A stretch of 64,000 nt of DNA from contig OY726561.1 of NCBI GenBank assembly GCA_963383645.1, forward strand, positions 137,488,227 to 137,552,226, given 5' to 3'. The notes beneath the pieces were generated by a model. That model saw only the letters and a program-made list of their open reading frames with translations. It was not told the DNA's origin and did not search any database. This DNA is from Muscardinus avellanarius (taxonomy: Eukaryota > Chordata > Mammalia > Rodentia > Gliridae). The position numbers were made by a program, and so were the translations under genes. Positions 42,201-57,200 of this stretch are shown here, piece by piece (the first letter of the stretch is position 1; each line of letters begins with the position of its first letter).

Positions 42201-45200
42201 ATGTGTCTCCCTGGCCCACGTTCAAACTCCATGTTTACTGCATGGCTCTTAGGAGGTGGGCACGGCACAGCGGTGAGAAGACTCTCGGAAGCCGGGGAGC
42301 TGGCGGCCTGGGGGTGGGGCAGACAGTCCCAGATAATGGTCTGGAAAGCACTGATGCAGAACAGGTCATGGAGCTGGAGGGGGCCCTGGAGCGGAGCAAG
42401 TGACGCGCTGAGAAGGGGGCAGAGGAGCTATATTTGAATCTCGCGCCGCTCTCCTGAAAGTGAAGAGCTGGCATCACGGTCCTTTGCTAATGTCCTCACC
42501 AGGACCCTGGGGCAGAGCCAGGGGGAGACAAGTGCCCCCGGGGATATGCAGGAGGGCCCCTGGGTGGACTCAGAGCACCCACGAGCAGAAACCAAAGAGT
42601 ACTTAAGAAAGCAGACATGCAGTTAATGACTGCAGCAACCTATGCCGTCTATCTTCTCTGATAACTAAGGGCAACGGCAGCAAAACCGATTCTTCTGGGA
42701 CACACAAACCTAGTGGGTTCACTCATGAAAGGCTTCGGCCGGGCGTGGTGGCACAGGCTTGTCATCCCTGCACTGGGGAGGCTGAGACGGCAGGATCGCG
42801 GTTCACAGACAACCGCAGCTACTTAGGAAGGCCCTAAGCAACTTAGTGAGACCCTGTTTCAAAATAAAGAATAAAAACAGGGCTGGGAGTGTAGCTCGGA
42901 GGCTAGTAGAATGCCCCAGGTTCAATCTCCCATACCACACACACAAAAAAGCTTTCATTGAAGTAAGTTGAAAGCTCTAGAAGAACACTAGCAGGCAGAC
43001 GCCGTTCCCAGGCCCATCAGTGGAAAGGGATGAGCGGCATCGCTCAGCACGGAGAGAAAGCACACGCTAGGGACCGAAGCCAGACACGGGGCTGCGCGTG
43101 GCGCGCCGCCAACTAGGGACGCACCAGAGTAGACAGGCTACAGACAGAAAGCAGACTCCTGCCGCCTTTGGGGCAGGGAAAGGACAGAGCGGCCTCACAG
43201 ATGGCGGCGTCAGAGCTGGGCATGCAGCGTCCCCAGAGGGGCTCCTGTGCTGGAGCGGCGGCGCCGGGCTGTGGCCGGGACGGTCTCTACCTGGCCTCTC
43301 GCTCGGCTGCCCGGCCACCGTGAGGTGACGGCGCCTTTGCTTGCACGGCGCTCTGGGCCATGCCCAGCTTCTCACCTCGGAGTGGGCCGACCGTGCCCTG
43401 AGCCAGGTCGCCTCTGCTCTTCTAGCCTGGGCCCGTCAGGCACTGTGGCCACAGCGACAGAAAGCCGACCAAGGCAGGTGTAAGGACAATGTTTTGGAGC
43501 TAGATAAGGGGGTATCTGTCCCAAACTGTGACAATGCTAAATGCCAATTAACTGTTCACCGTAATATAGTTGATTTCATGCCATGAAAATTAATTTAATA
43601 AAAAGATTATTAGTAGACAAGGCTATCCAGCAAATCAAACAAAGACCTTCTCAAAAGCAACAATAATAAAAGAAGAACATTTTGCCAAACAGGCCTTAAG
43701 TAGGCAGATGTAAGCAGCTGAAACACAGATTAATGCACATGGAAGCCAGGGAGGAATCCAACACTTGGCAAATGCTAGAAAGGAATGGAGCACCGAGGCG
43801 CACGCCTGTAACCCCGGATGTGGGAGGCCGAGACAGGAGCATTGCAGGTGCAAAGCCGGCCCCAGATTAGTGAGGGCACCAGGACCCCAGTAAGACTGTT
43901 TCCAAACAAAATAAAATAGGGCTGGAGGTGTAGCCTGGAGGTAGGATGGCCCTGAGTTCAATCCTCAGCACCACCACCACCACTACAAGAACAAAAGGAA
44001 ACAGAAAGGAGATAAAAACGGAAACATTCTTCATCCTTTACAATGCTGTGAGTGGGTAATGACCATGGCCATCATCACCGATCGACTACAACTGCCAGCT
44101 TCCCTGACCAGTAATCGGTGCTGCTTCTCCAAGAATCTTGGCGTCTCTCTTCCTGCAATGCACAGCATGCCAGCCCTACGCAGAAGAGCCCCGAGTAGAT
44201 TTTCTTCCAGCTGTGCCCCGCCGTGCAGCCAGTCCTCGGTCCTGGGATCTCCTCCAGCTGCAGAACCACACCTGGATGCGGCCCTGAGCGGGAGGCCGGC
44301 CTGGCGCGTGGGCCTCACAGGAGGCTGCCCCGCACGCTTACCTGCTCGCCGTACTGCAGGCTCCGCGCCATCGCCTTGAGCGCTTTCACGATCTGAGCCT
44401 TGGTGGCCGCCGGGCTGTCCAGAGTTTCAAGGCCTATGCCTTCAAGTAACTTCAAGAGGTAAGAGACCAGATCTGCTCTCAGGGCCTAGAAGGAACAGGA
44501 AACATGCATAACTCTACTGGAAACGTGTACATCACCCCTCAAGAAGCACTTTTACCCTAGAACCACACCTGGAAGACGACCCTGTTTTCACGGTATTTTA
44601 ACGTCAGGTATAGATTCTTACTTTAATAATCAGCGGCAATGGCATTCTTATTTAATGAGATTTTATTCTCTGCCATCAGCGGTTCTAAATGCTATACACC
44701 AATTACTTCACTTAACCTTCCTATCCCTGACAGATCAGGTGCTGTTATTATCACAGATGGAATAACCAGCGTACAGAGGGCAAGACACGTGCTCATGACC
44801 GCAGAGCTGGGGGCGGGGTCTGTATCTGGAAGGAAGTGGCGACCCCGAGCTGTCAGCCACTGGCTTGGGCACCTGCTCTAAGGACACTCCATGATGAGGC
44901 GACCATCTCTGAAGTGTCTTAATATTTTCATATTTCCTCAAGACACAGTCTTTGCTGCCACCACAGGGTGCATCGCAGCCTAGTGAACGCTCAGTAGTCT
45001 CCTGGTATCACATATTCACTGGAACTGCGGGGTGAGGGGAGGGACACTGGCGGCACACCTCCTTTTCCTCCCACTCCTGAGGGTTTTGAGCTCTGAAGCC
45101 TCACACCTGAGGTCGCAGCGCCACCAAGTGGCAGCAGGCTCCTGCTCTTCCCAACCCGCACTGACAGCCTCTCCCCCTCCTTGGTCTCCAGGGACTTTAG

Positions 45201-48200
45201 TGCCAAGGTGGGGCTGCAGGCGAGGCTGCCAGGCGGGCAGAGGGAGAAGCACAGACAACAGAAGTGTGGGCCTGGTCTGCAGGCTACAGACGTCATGTAC
45301 CTGGTCATCTGGAGGTAATAGGGAACCACTGAGGGGTTTTTAAGATGAAGAGTAGATAGGTTATAGTTTACTTTTTAACATTTACTTTTATTACATATAT
45401 TTATGTATGGAATACAAAATGACTATGTATATCCACAATGTGAAAGGAAGCTTTGGCACAGCTATCACTCTAAACATTTATTTTTATGGTGAGAAAATTT
45501 AAAACGTCCTCTTAGCAACTTTGAAATATATATTGTTAGCTCTAGTCACCATGCTGTGCGATATAACTTTAAAAAGCCATCACTCCTGAGGAGCTATGCC
45601 ATTAACCAACGCACCCCATTCTGCCCACCACAACGCTGGCACTCTTTCCATGAATTTGTTCTAGAAAGATTATTTGTAATGGTTGCTAAATTCATCTTAT
45701 GATTTTTTTGATCCTTCAGCATCTGTCTACTCTACCCTGACACCTAGCAAGTCCTGGCTTCACTAGAGAAATATTCTTTGAAAAGAACAATAAAAAGTTT
45801 GGCATTCTACAGCATGCGTTCAAAAATGAATAAAAAAAATAGAAAATAGATTAAATTTTTCCAAGGAGTTTAGCAAGCTAAGGATAAATGCCCCAGAAGA
45901 TGACCAGTATTGGAGGATGGTAGAATTTTTGACATCCGACCCCGCTTTTCTCTATGTGTAGATGAAATCTAAAGTTGAGCACGCACAGACGCATACGCTA
46001 CCTCTCATCAAACTCAGGGAATATTTGTCCGGTATGTTTGTCTTCCTAAAACAGTGATAAAATCTAGAAAGTCGCTTACTTGTGCTACCAGGTCACCCTG
46101 CTCCTTCTGGAACATTCGGTTAATGGCTTCACAGGCCAGACCGACAGTGTCCGCTTGCTTCTTCATCCCATTCATCAGTGGGCCGATGGTTTCCAGAGAT
46201 GCCATGGCTCGAACACACAGCTATGTGCCCCAAAGAGAAAGTTACTTGTAGGAAGGCGTAGTAGATACCATGGGGACGAAATTACCATCCCCTATTAATT
46301 ACACTATTTAAACGTGCTTAAGAGTCACTGAAATACCATGCAGTTCATATGCATAAAAGCACATGGTGGAAAAAGGATTTACACCACCATGGGCATTAGC
46401 CCGGAAGAGGAAGCATGTGCTAACGCGACGGACGCATCGATACCTCGTTATCAGACAAGGCGTGGATGACGCGGATGGCGCTCTTGGGGATGGCGCTGTT
46501 CCTGTGGCCCATCGCCTGGATGATCCGGGGGAGGTGGCCCAGCGGCGGCACCTGATCTGCCAGCTGTGGCTGCGCGCTGAAGAGGCTCACAGTCGCCATT
46601 GTCAGAGTTTCCAGAGTTTCCCCCTGGAAGGTACAGAAGGAACTAGGATGCTGAGAAGCAGACATACACCAGGATTTGAAGAATTCTAAGTGACAACACT
46701 GGAGAACTGATGCACAAATCCTAAGAGAAAAACAAACTTTCCATGTCTTTGATAAAGACAAGAATACAAAGGACTTAAGAATGTGCTCTTAATCTAAAAG
46801 CCTTCACTGGGCCATTTCTATTGCAGATGTAAAAGATAACTCCCTAAAGATATCACTCCATGTCAACGCTGGGGACTGAACCCAAGGCCTCCGGGCACCC
46901 TCCCTGTCCCTGGGAATGTGTTTTAGAGGCCAACTATGTATGAACAAAAGTCTTAGTGGAGAGAAACATGATGGTGGAAAGTGACACTGATAAGTATTTA
47001 GCACACTAATCCCATTTTAAAAAATGTTTTGCCAAACTAATGACAGTGACTAACACACGTGAGCCCTCGCAGTGAGCAGACGTTGTGTGATGTGTCCCGC
47101 ACATACTAACTTATTAAAGCTCGCCAAAGGGGCAGGGCAGCAATCACTCTAAACACGAGGCCGCCGAGCCCCGTCAGTGGGCGAGCTGTGACTGGGCTCC
47201 CGGGCTGTCTCTCCACACAGCTCCAAAGCTGGGCTGCCTCATTATGCCAGTCATGTCTTACGATCTTTCAAACTCAACGTTCAGGATTTCTGACCTGCCA
47301 GACCAAGACCAAGGCCAAGGCCACCTCCCGGCTCCCTCTATTCCCCGCGGCCTCTGGTTCTGAGCAGAGGCACAGGGCTCGACCATGTGGGTTCTAGTCT
47401 CAATTTCTGTGAGAAGGGCCCTCCCTGCCATACACACAGAGTGGAGTGAAGGACACAACACACTTTTACAGACACACTCAACACTTTGGCTTCTCATTAG
47501 CTATATAATCACCGGGGATGGGGTGGCTTCTATAATGTTAGAAATAACATTCTTTCAATAGAGACAAGTCTATTTTTTTTTTAAATTATTTTTGTGGTGG
47601 TACTGGGATTCCTGGAAACCCTTCTACCTCCGGGCTACACTCTCAGACCTATTTTTTTATATTTTATTTGGAAACAGAGTCTCTTAAGCCAGCGGAGGCT
47701 GGCTTCGAACCTATGTGATCCTCCTGTTTCCGCCTCCCAAGCGCAGGGATTACAAGTGTGCGCCACCACGCCCGGCTCTGACAACTCTGTTTTTTTTTTA
47801 TCAATAACCATTTTACTAAAGAGTTTCAGTACTAAAAATAACAGAGATCAATGAATATTTTTTAACTTAGATGTGGCTGCTACGCTGGAAGAGGCCATCG
47901 GTCTCTCCTGTACAGTCAGCTGATGAGTGAGGATGTCAGGTGAATCAAGCAAGCTCTTTGGAATGCCCTGTGGAGGACGGAAACTTACGTGAGGACTATT
48001 CTTCTCCAGGAGTTCGGTTAATTTTTCTAACAGTGCAATAAGAAATTCTCTGGGCTTTCTTAAAACCCAAGCTGGTTGTGCAATAAAGATTCTCAAGAAA
48101 ACTCCTCCAACAGCAAGTTCACCCTCTGCTTCTCCAAAGACCACAGCAAAGTCTTCAGGCAACTTTAAAAAGAGAAAGAATCTTAGTCAAAATACAACTC

Positions 48201-51200
48201 CTATTAATGCAAATTTCATACAATGAACTAATCCTAATATAACCAGACCAAAATAATTATGAGTTTTGTTTTCTCTTAGTAAAGTTCAGATTTTTTTTTT
48301 TTTTTTTTTTTTTTACTGATTACTTACTTAAAAGATGAGTATTCCTACTTCTTTGTCACAAACTTTACTTTCCAGGGGCATATCCAAGTGCCTTAATAGC
48401 ACAACCATAGGCCAACATTAAACTGAGTGAGCAGGAATTTTTTTCAAAGCAGAAAATAAAAGTATGTTTTACCTTCCAGTTAACATCGGGGTTGTCTCGC
48501 TGATTTTTAAAGTGCCTTGGGAAAAAAGGGCAGGGATACCACACTTCAGTCACAAGATAACACTGTGTTCACCTGAGCACAGGGAGCTGCTGCACCAGGG
48601 TGGGAATGCGCCCCCCGGGGCCCCGGAGGCTCTTCACCTGAGCACAGGGAGCTGCTGCACCAGGGTGGGAATGCGCCCCCGGGGCCCCGGAGGCTCTTCA
48701 CCTGAGCACAGGGAGCTGCTGCACCAGGGTGGGAGATGCGCCCCCCGGGGCCCCGGAGCCTCTCTCAGCCTTTACTCACTGAAGCATCATTTCTCTCACG
48801 GTTGTGGACACTTTATCTCTGGAACTATCATTCCAGATCAACTCGGGATTCTCATGAGTTCCTTCGAAGATATGCACAGCCGCTTCTGGGTTGTCTCTCA
48901 TAGCATCCATGAAAACGCTAGGCAGAAACTTCATCAGTGTAATTCGAACCTGCAGGAGGAAGTTTCAGAAAGAAAATGAGAACGGTCTCACTGGCAACAT
49001 CTGCGGACCCGGCTTCCTTTTTACGGTTTTCTAAGACAGAGGATGAGTGCATTTTGTGCTACGGATGATGTAGGAGATACACGTTACCCGAGTTCTGGAG
49101 TGGAAGGAGACAGAAGCCTCGGTGTATGCAAAGGCAACTTCAGCAACACTCACCCTGGCCTGGCCCAGCCTGACTCGCCTATCAAGACCATTCCCATCCC
49201 CACTCTCACTTCAGAACCGTGAAGCCTTCCGAGGGCCCAGCGTGACGCTGCCAGCGTGCCCCTGGGGTCCCTCCTTCCAGCGTGCTCTGAGCTGGCCTGG
49301 GCTTCAATGCCCCCTCACAGGAACCACCTTTTCTCATGCTACTTTTGCATTTGAATGCATTTACTTGGCTCTACTGTTTTACATTGTCTGGTGCCTTTTC
49401 TCAGGAAGGATTTAAACAGTAGCACGCACGCGCACAGCCTGGGGACTGGAGCGGTGTGGGGAGAGGAACTCGTGCTGGCAGGCGGCGCACCTTCACCTGC
49501 CACGCGGGTCTCTCCAGCCACGCTCTGCCCACTCTCGGCGTATGCAAACCCTCCCTTGTCCTGCTCAGGTATTTCAAAGCTCAAAAATGCTACTCAGGAG
49601 CTCGCTTCCAAGACATACTTATTGTAAACATCAAAGCATCCTTTAAGCAGCTAACAGCACACAATACAGTTACATGCCACCCTCCTCTGTGCCGCACAAA
49701 GGACACCTGTGGAAATTCAGAGTTACCGTCTGCGGCGCTCGGGGGCCGGCACATGAGCGCTGCTCCTCGTGAAACCCAACTCAAAACAGTCAGGGGACTT
49801 TGATTACACTTGTTTCTGAATGAAATGCTATTCAGAACTAATTGTTTTAACAAGTTCCTACTCTCCAAACTGGACTTTGGCTCCAGAGACCATCTGGTCA
49901 TCTCAGATTTGGAATAAAAGACCCTCTTGCAGAGTGGGAAGGTGAAGGCTTGGTACACGCACCGTCCTCATCAGCCTCCCTTTCTGCAGGCGACATGGCC
50001 TTATCCCCAAGCAACAGAACGTGAGACACAGACCACCAGTGCCTGCACTAGCTGCCTTCCTGAGCCGGGGCCTGCGGTGGGACTGTCTGACCTGCCTCTG
50101 TCATAACCTAAGTGTACTTTTGCTCTCTCTTTGACAAGACAAGCAGTTTACCACCACAGTCCACACATTCTCTCAGGACACCTTGATTCTGATGCAGGAT
50201 TCCTCAATTAGATTTCTTGAATAGTAATACACAGAAGCCTTTCCAGTAATGTCAGCCTTCCAACTTTCACCTTCAAATCATTTTCTTACAGTAAACTTTA
50301 GGAAATCAATAGCAAAGTAACAGCTTTAATAACTTTCTTCTGAGAACTTAATCTGTACTCACCTTTGGACCTATGAGTTTATCTGCTGTCATTTTGGCAA
50401 ACAGTTCTGCTGTTTGGGCTCGAACCTGTGGATGTGTTGAATTGCAGAACATATCCAGTAAATAAATCAAAGCTCCTACGACAGCAGAAAGAAATAATCA
50501 GTGTTATATTACGCACAAGGAATACGACTCTTCACTCAAGTGTTCATTATCAACTTGACTTCAGCTCAATGAAGCTTGCTTTTTGTAAAGCATTCTTTTA
50601 GCTTATTAGAATGCAAAAGCAGCTCAAAATAAGCTTTATGTATGAGCATGACTGGGTGAGAAAACGCTATACCTTACCCTTTGCCATTGCTTCTTTGATG
50701 ATCTTTGTACTTGATGCCAAAGCATAAAGAGTTTCCAAAACGAGCTGGCGACCTGCAGATTGAAAGGCGTTTCAGGAGCACACCGCAGCCCGTCAGCTTG
50801 CACGCTGGGGCGTCAGCTCTGTGGGTGCCGAGCTGCAGGCTCTGCTCAGCACAGGCTCACTGCACCGTGACCAGCAAGGCAAGGACTGCCAGGGCTGCGT
50901 TACCAAGACGAAGCCGAGGCCCGCGTACCCAGCTCATGGCCCCTCAGCCAGCGGGTGGGGCTGGTCTTTAGTCTAGGTCTGTCTGACTCGAGCCCACACC
51001 GTAACCACTGTTCTCCCTTCTCACTGTTCACTGCACACAGACAATATTCTCCCTCTTGACGTCAGAATGACACCCTACCAGGTATCTTCAATTCTGACTC
51101 AGTGCTACTGTCTTAGGAAAACAAAGAAGTTCCAATCTTAAGACAGTGAAAACCAATACAAAGTCAACTAAAAAGCTATTAAAAACCAATTAAAAGAAAC

Positions 51201-54200
51201 AGAAGACACCAACCAAGGCTATGGATATAATGAAAACAATCTGCAAATGACTTGTGAAGATTTTATGTGTGTGCGCGCAGCACTGGGGAGTAAACTCAAA
51301 GGCATCCTGCCTCTGTGCTGGGCCAGCCCGGTTTCACTCTTTCCTTCTGGAACAGCTCTCTCTGGGCTGCTGAGTGTCTTGCTAAGTTGCTGAGGCTGTC
51401 CTCAAACCCGTGGCTCTCCTGTCTCAGCCTCCTGAGTCCTGGGATCACAGGCATGTGCACCATGCCTGGCCAAAGTTGCCATATTTAAAAGCCATTTCAA
51501 GTGCATCATTTATTCAGAGAAAAAGTTTATCCAATGAAAATCCAACTCCACCCACTTCACTGAACATAAAGGAACTTGGAAGCCACGCAAGACCCAGGAA
51601 GGAGGAGAGAATTTACACTGAGGAGGAGTGAAGGGCACCGAGCCGGGAGCCGAGCACGCCAGCTGAGCGAGGTGCTCTGGCAGCCTGTGGTGACGGCGGA
51701 TCACCCTGGACTCCCTGCCACTGCTGGACTGAGGACTCAATTTAAAAACTAGACGGCTGTGCAGTTTCTACCAACCTCGCTAGTGTAGGCTGGGTGCAAG
51801 GGATGAAGCTGGTGTGTCTTCTCATCTTGTGGCTAGTCCACCAGGAGAACACAAAGTGCATGGGGCTGATGCTTCTTCACAAAACACAAGCAGCCTTGAC
51901 CTTCATATGTTCTCTGGCATCCCATACCAAGTATTTCAATTCTTAAGCCATGAATATTCCTTAATTCCCAATGACCTACGCTCAGATTACTCTAGAACAA
52001 CTGGAAACCGTAGACACTCTGCGTTTGTGTTTGGACCTCTCCCACCCAGCTCTCAACTTCTGATATGAGAAGCCCAAGATAATTTTACTAATTTATGTTA
52101 AACATGACCAGGAGGGCAAAGCAACTGTAAAGAAAAAACAACTAAACGGGTGACATTTGCCTGAAGTTCTGTATCAACTACGTTCTCACTCCTGCCCCTG
52201 GATTAGTCGTGCTATAGTTTCCAAAACTCCATTTGCAAAAATACCTACTTGATGGCAATGAATGTAGAAGAGCCAATAAATTGGACAAAACCATTGATTC
52301 TGCAATATTGTTGACACAATCTTGGCTTGATGTCACTATATTCACAACCTGAAAATTAATCAGCAGGAATATTAAGTTCTGGAAATAATTATGGACCTAA
52401 TCAAATTAAGTCCTACAGACAACAAAAATGAGAAAAATGTTTGAAGGACAAAAAAAATCTAATTTTAGAGAAAAAGTTAATGTTAAAATAATTTTAGTGT
52501 TACTTTCATCTCTGAGACTGATCTGAGGAATAGTAACTGGAGACTGAGCACTCTCAATGCTACCCCATCTTTTTTTTCTCTTCACAAAATAACTCTACTA
52601 CTCTGGTCTGGACCAGCGGCATCTTGCACTGTGATATTCCTATACATACATAAGCATTTTATCCAAGTACAAACGTTAAAAGCAGAGTAATACAAATGAG
52701 TGCCTATGCAAAGGTAAACAGACACTGTGATGTGGTTTTTTTCTTGAATCATTTTTGCTGTACAGTAAATTGCAACTGCATGTCAGTATGTAACTGAGCT
52801 ATAGGATACACTTTTGAGCTGAATTATAGCAGTTCCCTAAGAGAGAGCTAATGTGTAAACCTGAATATTCTGAGTGACTTTAAATAGCTGTCATGGATGG
52901 GAAAGAAAGAAAATCCAGCATTCAAAGAACCTAGAAATTTAATTCTCAGATATCTCCTATAATTTTCTTATTGTTGAATGGACAAAGATAAGTAAATATT
53001 AAAGTGAAACCATGTTATGGGATTATGGTTTACACCAATCATTAAAAGAAAAATCCACCAGTAACTGCTCATTTACTTTACATCAAGCTGAGATCCGGAT
53101 TATAATTCAAGATTGCAGGTAAATATTTCTAATTTACTTGAATTACCATGGTAATAAGACAATTAGGAATGTTATATTTTCTTAAGAAGGACATGCTTAA
53201 CATTTTCTGACATTACCTCTAAGCACAAAATCCCCCCAAAAGGAGTATTCTCCGAAAGTTAAGTGGTTGAGAGCTGGTAGCAAAACCCATCATGATTTAA
53301 CATTTCCACCACAGAGTAGAGAGAAATAAAAATTAATTACTGTTAAATATCTAATCAAGGAAAAATTAACATGAACCAATGAACTAAAATCAGAACATTG
53401 CCATTCCTGTTTGATTATTTTCAACATTCATTTCATACTTTGAAAATGACAGTAATGCAGCTTATGTTTTGGTATATTTTTTCTTCTAATTCTGTGTCCA
53501 GATTACATTTTAATGTAAAAGCTGTGTGGTTATTCACACATTATTTAAATCCTCATGACTGGTTAAATTTATCATAGTTACCTGTCACAAAACATTGCTA
53601 TGAAATGCAATGAAATGCAATGAAAATGCTATATGAAAGCACAGAAACAGAACAAAATAAAGATTAGGAATAGTTTCCAAAAGAACTAAATGAACATTAA
53701 ATGGGATAACAGATTCAAGAAAAAAATGCAATGTTCTTATTTATATTCTTATATGAAAGAAAACTCAATAGTCCTAATATCATACTCAAGAAGACAGCAG
53801 CCCTGCTTTCTATTCATCCATCCTAAGATGATGGTTAATCAAGGCTCAAAATACATACAGTAAGTGGTGGGAAAGGCAACAAATCTTAATACAAAATACT
53901 TTTACCTCTAGAGCTAACTGCTGCACTTGACCAGCTCCATGGACTCGGAGAAGAGAAAATATTAACTTAAAGTGCCCGATGCATTCACTTTCAGAACCTA
54001 GAGAGCAAGAACAAAATACGTACTTTTTATTTCCAAGGGATATTCTGAATTATAGACTTTTAGAGAGCCATACACTTTGCTGTTTGCTGTCAATCGGAAG
54101 GCTCTGATGAACCTTTCTAAACATCTATGATAAGAAGGAGTGGAGTATCTGTAAGTGGTACTAAAGCCTGAAGTTAAAAAGTAAAATGTTAAAGCTTCTT

Positions 54201-57200
54201 AGTTTTGTTTTGTTTTCAGTTTTTACTCCCATCCCTGCTTCTAGTTCCCTCGCTTTAGAACTTTTCAAATAAATAATACAAATACAGCTTAAACATCTAA
54301 AGTATAAGGTGACAATTCTATTCTTTACCACTGGATCTTAAGGTTGCCCCCACAACCTGGTTATATTTGGGGAGTTTAACATCATTTGACTTTTAAGTAA
54401 AACTGGTTTGGAACTCTGCCACTCGAAGACTATCTTACAAATAAACAGATATGCACATACAAAGATTCCAGGTAAAAATACAGAAAATGAAAGGGTATTT
54501 CCATTTTTACCCACTAGAAAACCTAACCACCTATAGCTAATATATCTACTATAATTTTCTTTCTCTCTCTCTCTTTTTTATTGTGTGACACTGGAGATTG
54601 AACCTAGGGGTATACTACCCCTGAACTACATCCCCAGTGCTATTTTAAGTTTTATTTTGAAACAGCATCTCAAAATGAAAATTTTGCTAAGGGCCTCAAT
54701 AAGTTGATGAGTTCCTGCTGTCTTAGCTACAGGCAGGCACCACCAGGCTCAGTTATTTTTCTTGTTAATAAATACAAATAATAATAAACAGGAAGGTTTT
54801 GTTCACTATATACCTGTTTTGCTACAAAGCAGCAAAATATACAATATAATTTGGAATCTATTAAGGACTACGACCTCTTTAACTTAGAGTTTGAATATAA
54901 ATACAGTGCCTTTAAGTTTGTTTTAAAATCACTTCTTAATGGTTAAGAACCATCATAAATACATTAATGACATATAAACTAAACCTTTAAAACTACAAGA
55001 GCACATATAAGCCTAATATATGAACTTTATGAATGCTATGAAATTAAATTTCCATGAAGGTCCCAATTTTTAACAAGGTCAAAAATCAAAAGCCTGCGTT
55101 GCTGCAGTTTCTTTGTACCTCACAGACCACTAGTAACTTTCTATTGTGCCAACTTCAAACAATAAAAATAAAGCTGGGACTTCCGGGAAGATGGCGATGG
55201 AGAAAAGCGGGGCTTACGAGCCCCGCTCACAACCAATCTCAATTACTACAAAATCAGTGCCTTTCATAGTCAGAAAACACCATCAGCAGAGAAATAAAAA
55301 ATGTAATTACAAGGGACAGAGAAAAAGAGGGCTGGAAAAATAAGACACAGAAAGAAACCAGACCACAGTGCTGCGCCGGAGCCGCGGCGCGGAGCGGCAG
55401 GCACCATCTTCCCTTGCAGCACCAGGCCCCAGAGAGGAGGGGGACTCAGAACAGAGCTCAGAGCCACAGAGGAGATACGCCGGCCTCACGCCCGAGGACG
55501 CGGCAGCAGAGCCTTACTGCCGGCGGCAGCGGCGAGTCCACCGGACGGCTACAGACCAACGCACTCAACAGCCCACCAGGCTCCAGAGAGGAGAGGCGGA
55601 CAGTGAGCTGAGGTGAGCCGCTGCAGAACAGCTGGGCGGGATTTGGCAGATTTTTTGGCAGGGAGCATCTAAAGCTCCCAGTGGCTGGGCTCAGAACACC
55701 CTGAAGGGACTCAGAGCAGAGCGCAAAACCAGAGAAGAAATACGCCAGACTCACAGCTGAGGGTGTGGCTGTGGCGCCATATTGTCACCGGCGGCGACAG
55801 CAGCGAATTCACGGAGTCCACTACAGCCCCATCGGTGCACTCAACAACAGTGAGTCAAATTGTGGCCCCTAGAGGAGAAATCCCAGTACTGTACTCCCAG
55901 GGACTTGACCCAGTGGGGGAGTGGTGGTGGCAGATATCACACCATAGGAGAATGCCTAACCTGGCACCCTCCATGGTCTAAAGCAGCCTTGATTGACTCC
56001 CTGGGTCTGAGACTCTGCCATACAACCTAGTAAAGGAGTAGTGGGGACTGAGATACCACAGACTCGAGATCCAGAGCACCTTAAGTGAAGTCGTAGTGAC
56101 CCAAGGGAAGAGCCCAGAGAAGGCACAAACTTCCAAAATCATGGGAAAGAGGAATAACAATGGAGCAATGAATGCCCACAACCCCACAACATCAGAACCC
56201 GATAAAACAGAAAATCAGAGATTTCTAGAAGATCAAATCAGGAAAATAACTGTAGAAATAATAGAGGTGTTTCGAAAAGAATTCAGAGAGAGCCAAAAAG
56301 AGATAAAGGATGCAATTAATGAAGTAAAGCCCTCAATTCAAAGTACAAACAACCAATTGGACCACATGGAAAATAGAATCTTGCTCTTAGAAGATGATCA
56401 CTCCAAAAATGAACACAGTTTCTAAATTAGAAAAAAATATCCGACAGCAGGAATCTGACATTGAAGAAATATGGGCCCATTTTAAGAGAGCTAACCTAAG
56501 AATAATTGGAATATGGAGGGAAAAGAAGGTGAAACCAAAGGGATCAACAATCTCTTCAAAGTAATAGCAGAAAATTTTCCAAACACAGAGCAAGAGGTTG
56601 ATACACAGGTCCTGGAAACTTATAGAACTCCCTTTAGACAGGATCGGAGAAGAGGATCCCCACGCCACATGATTGTCAAAATGACCAATGTGGAAGCCAA
56701 GCAGAGAATCTTAAAGGAAACAAAAACAAAGGGCCAAGTGACATTCAGAGGCAAACCAATTAGAATCACTCCAGACTTCCCAAACCAAGTCATGAGATCC
56801 AGAAGGGCTTGGAGTAACATATTCCAAACTCTGAAAGAAAACAACTTCCAGCCAAACATTTCCTACCCAGCAAAACTCTCTATCAAATTAGATGGGGAAA
56901 TAAGAAGCTTCCACGACAAACAGAAACTGAAGGAATTTATGTCTTCAAATACTCAAAGAGATTAACTACAAAGAAGAAATAGGTAACACACACTAGAACC
57001 AGAGAAACAAGATTTTCCATTCAACAGACAACTAAGATTGGTTATCTGTGGAGATTCATTATTTATGTTAGTCTTTTACCTATCTCTAAATTGTATTGTT
57101 TGCCTTTATTGTTGTTAATTTTTAGGATGTCTAGTTGGAATATTAATATACCTTCAGATATAGCATTTGGAAATATTTTATCCCATTCTATCAGTAACTT

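Larger units (their letters stand above)
51474..54562. other. DNAJC13 introns around two exons, no young SINE
   Basis: AT-rich sequence holding exons 52249-52348 and 53906-53997 and little else. Confidence 0.55.

Noticed and set aside
47848..47988. DNAJC13 frame running on past 47989
   Set aside because: A GTAAGT donor after CAC joins in phase to the next exon; the extension is intron.
48568..48762. CRISPR-like array
   Set aside because: Units are contiguous 65-mers without spacers, in a mammalian intron: a minisatellite.
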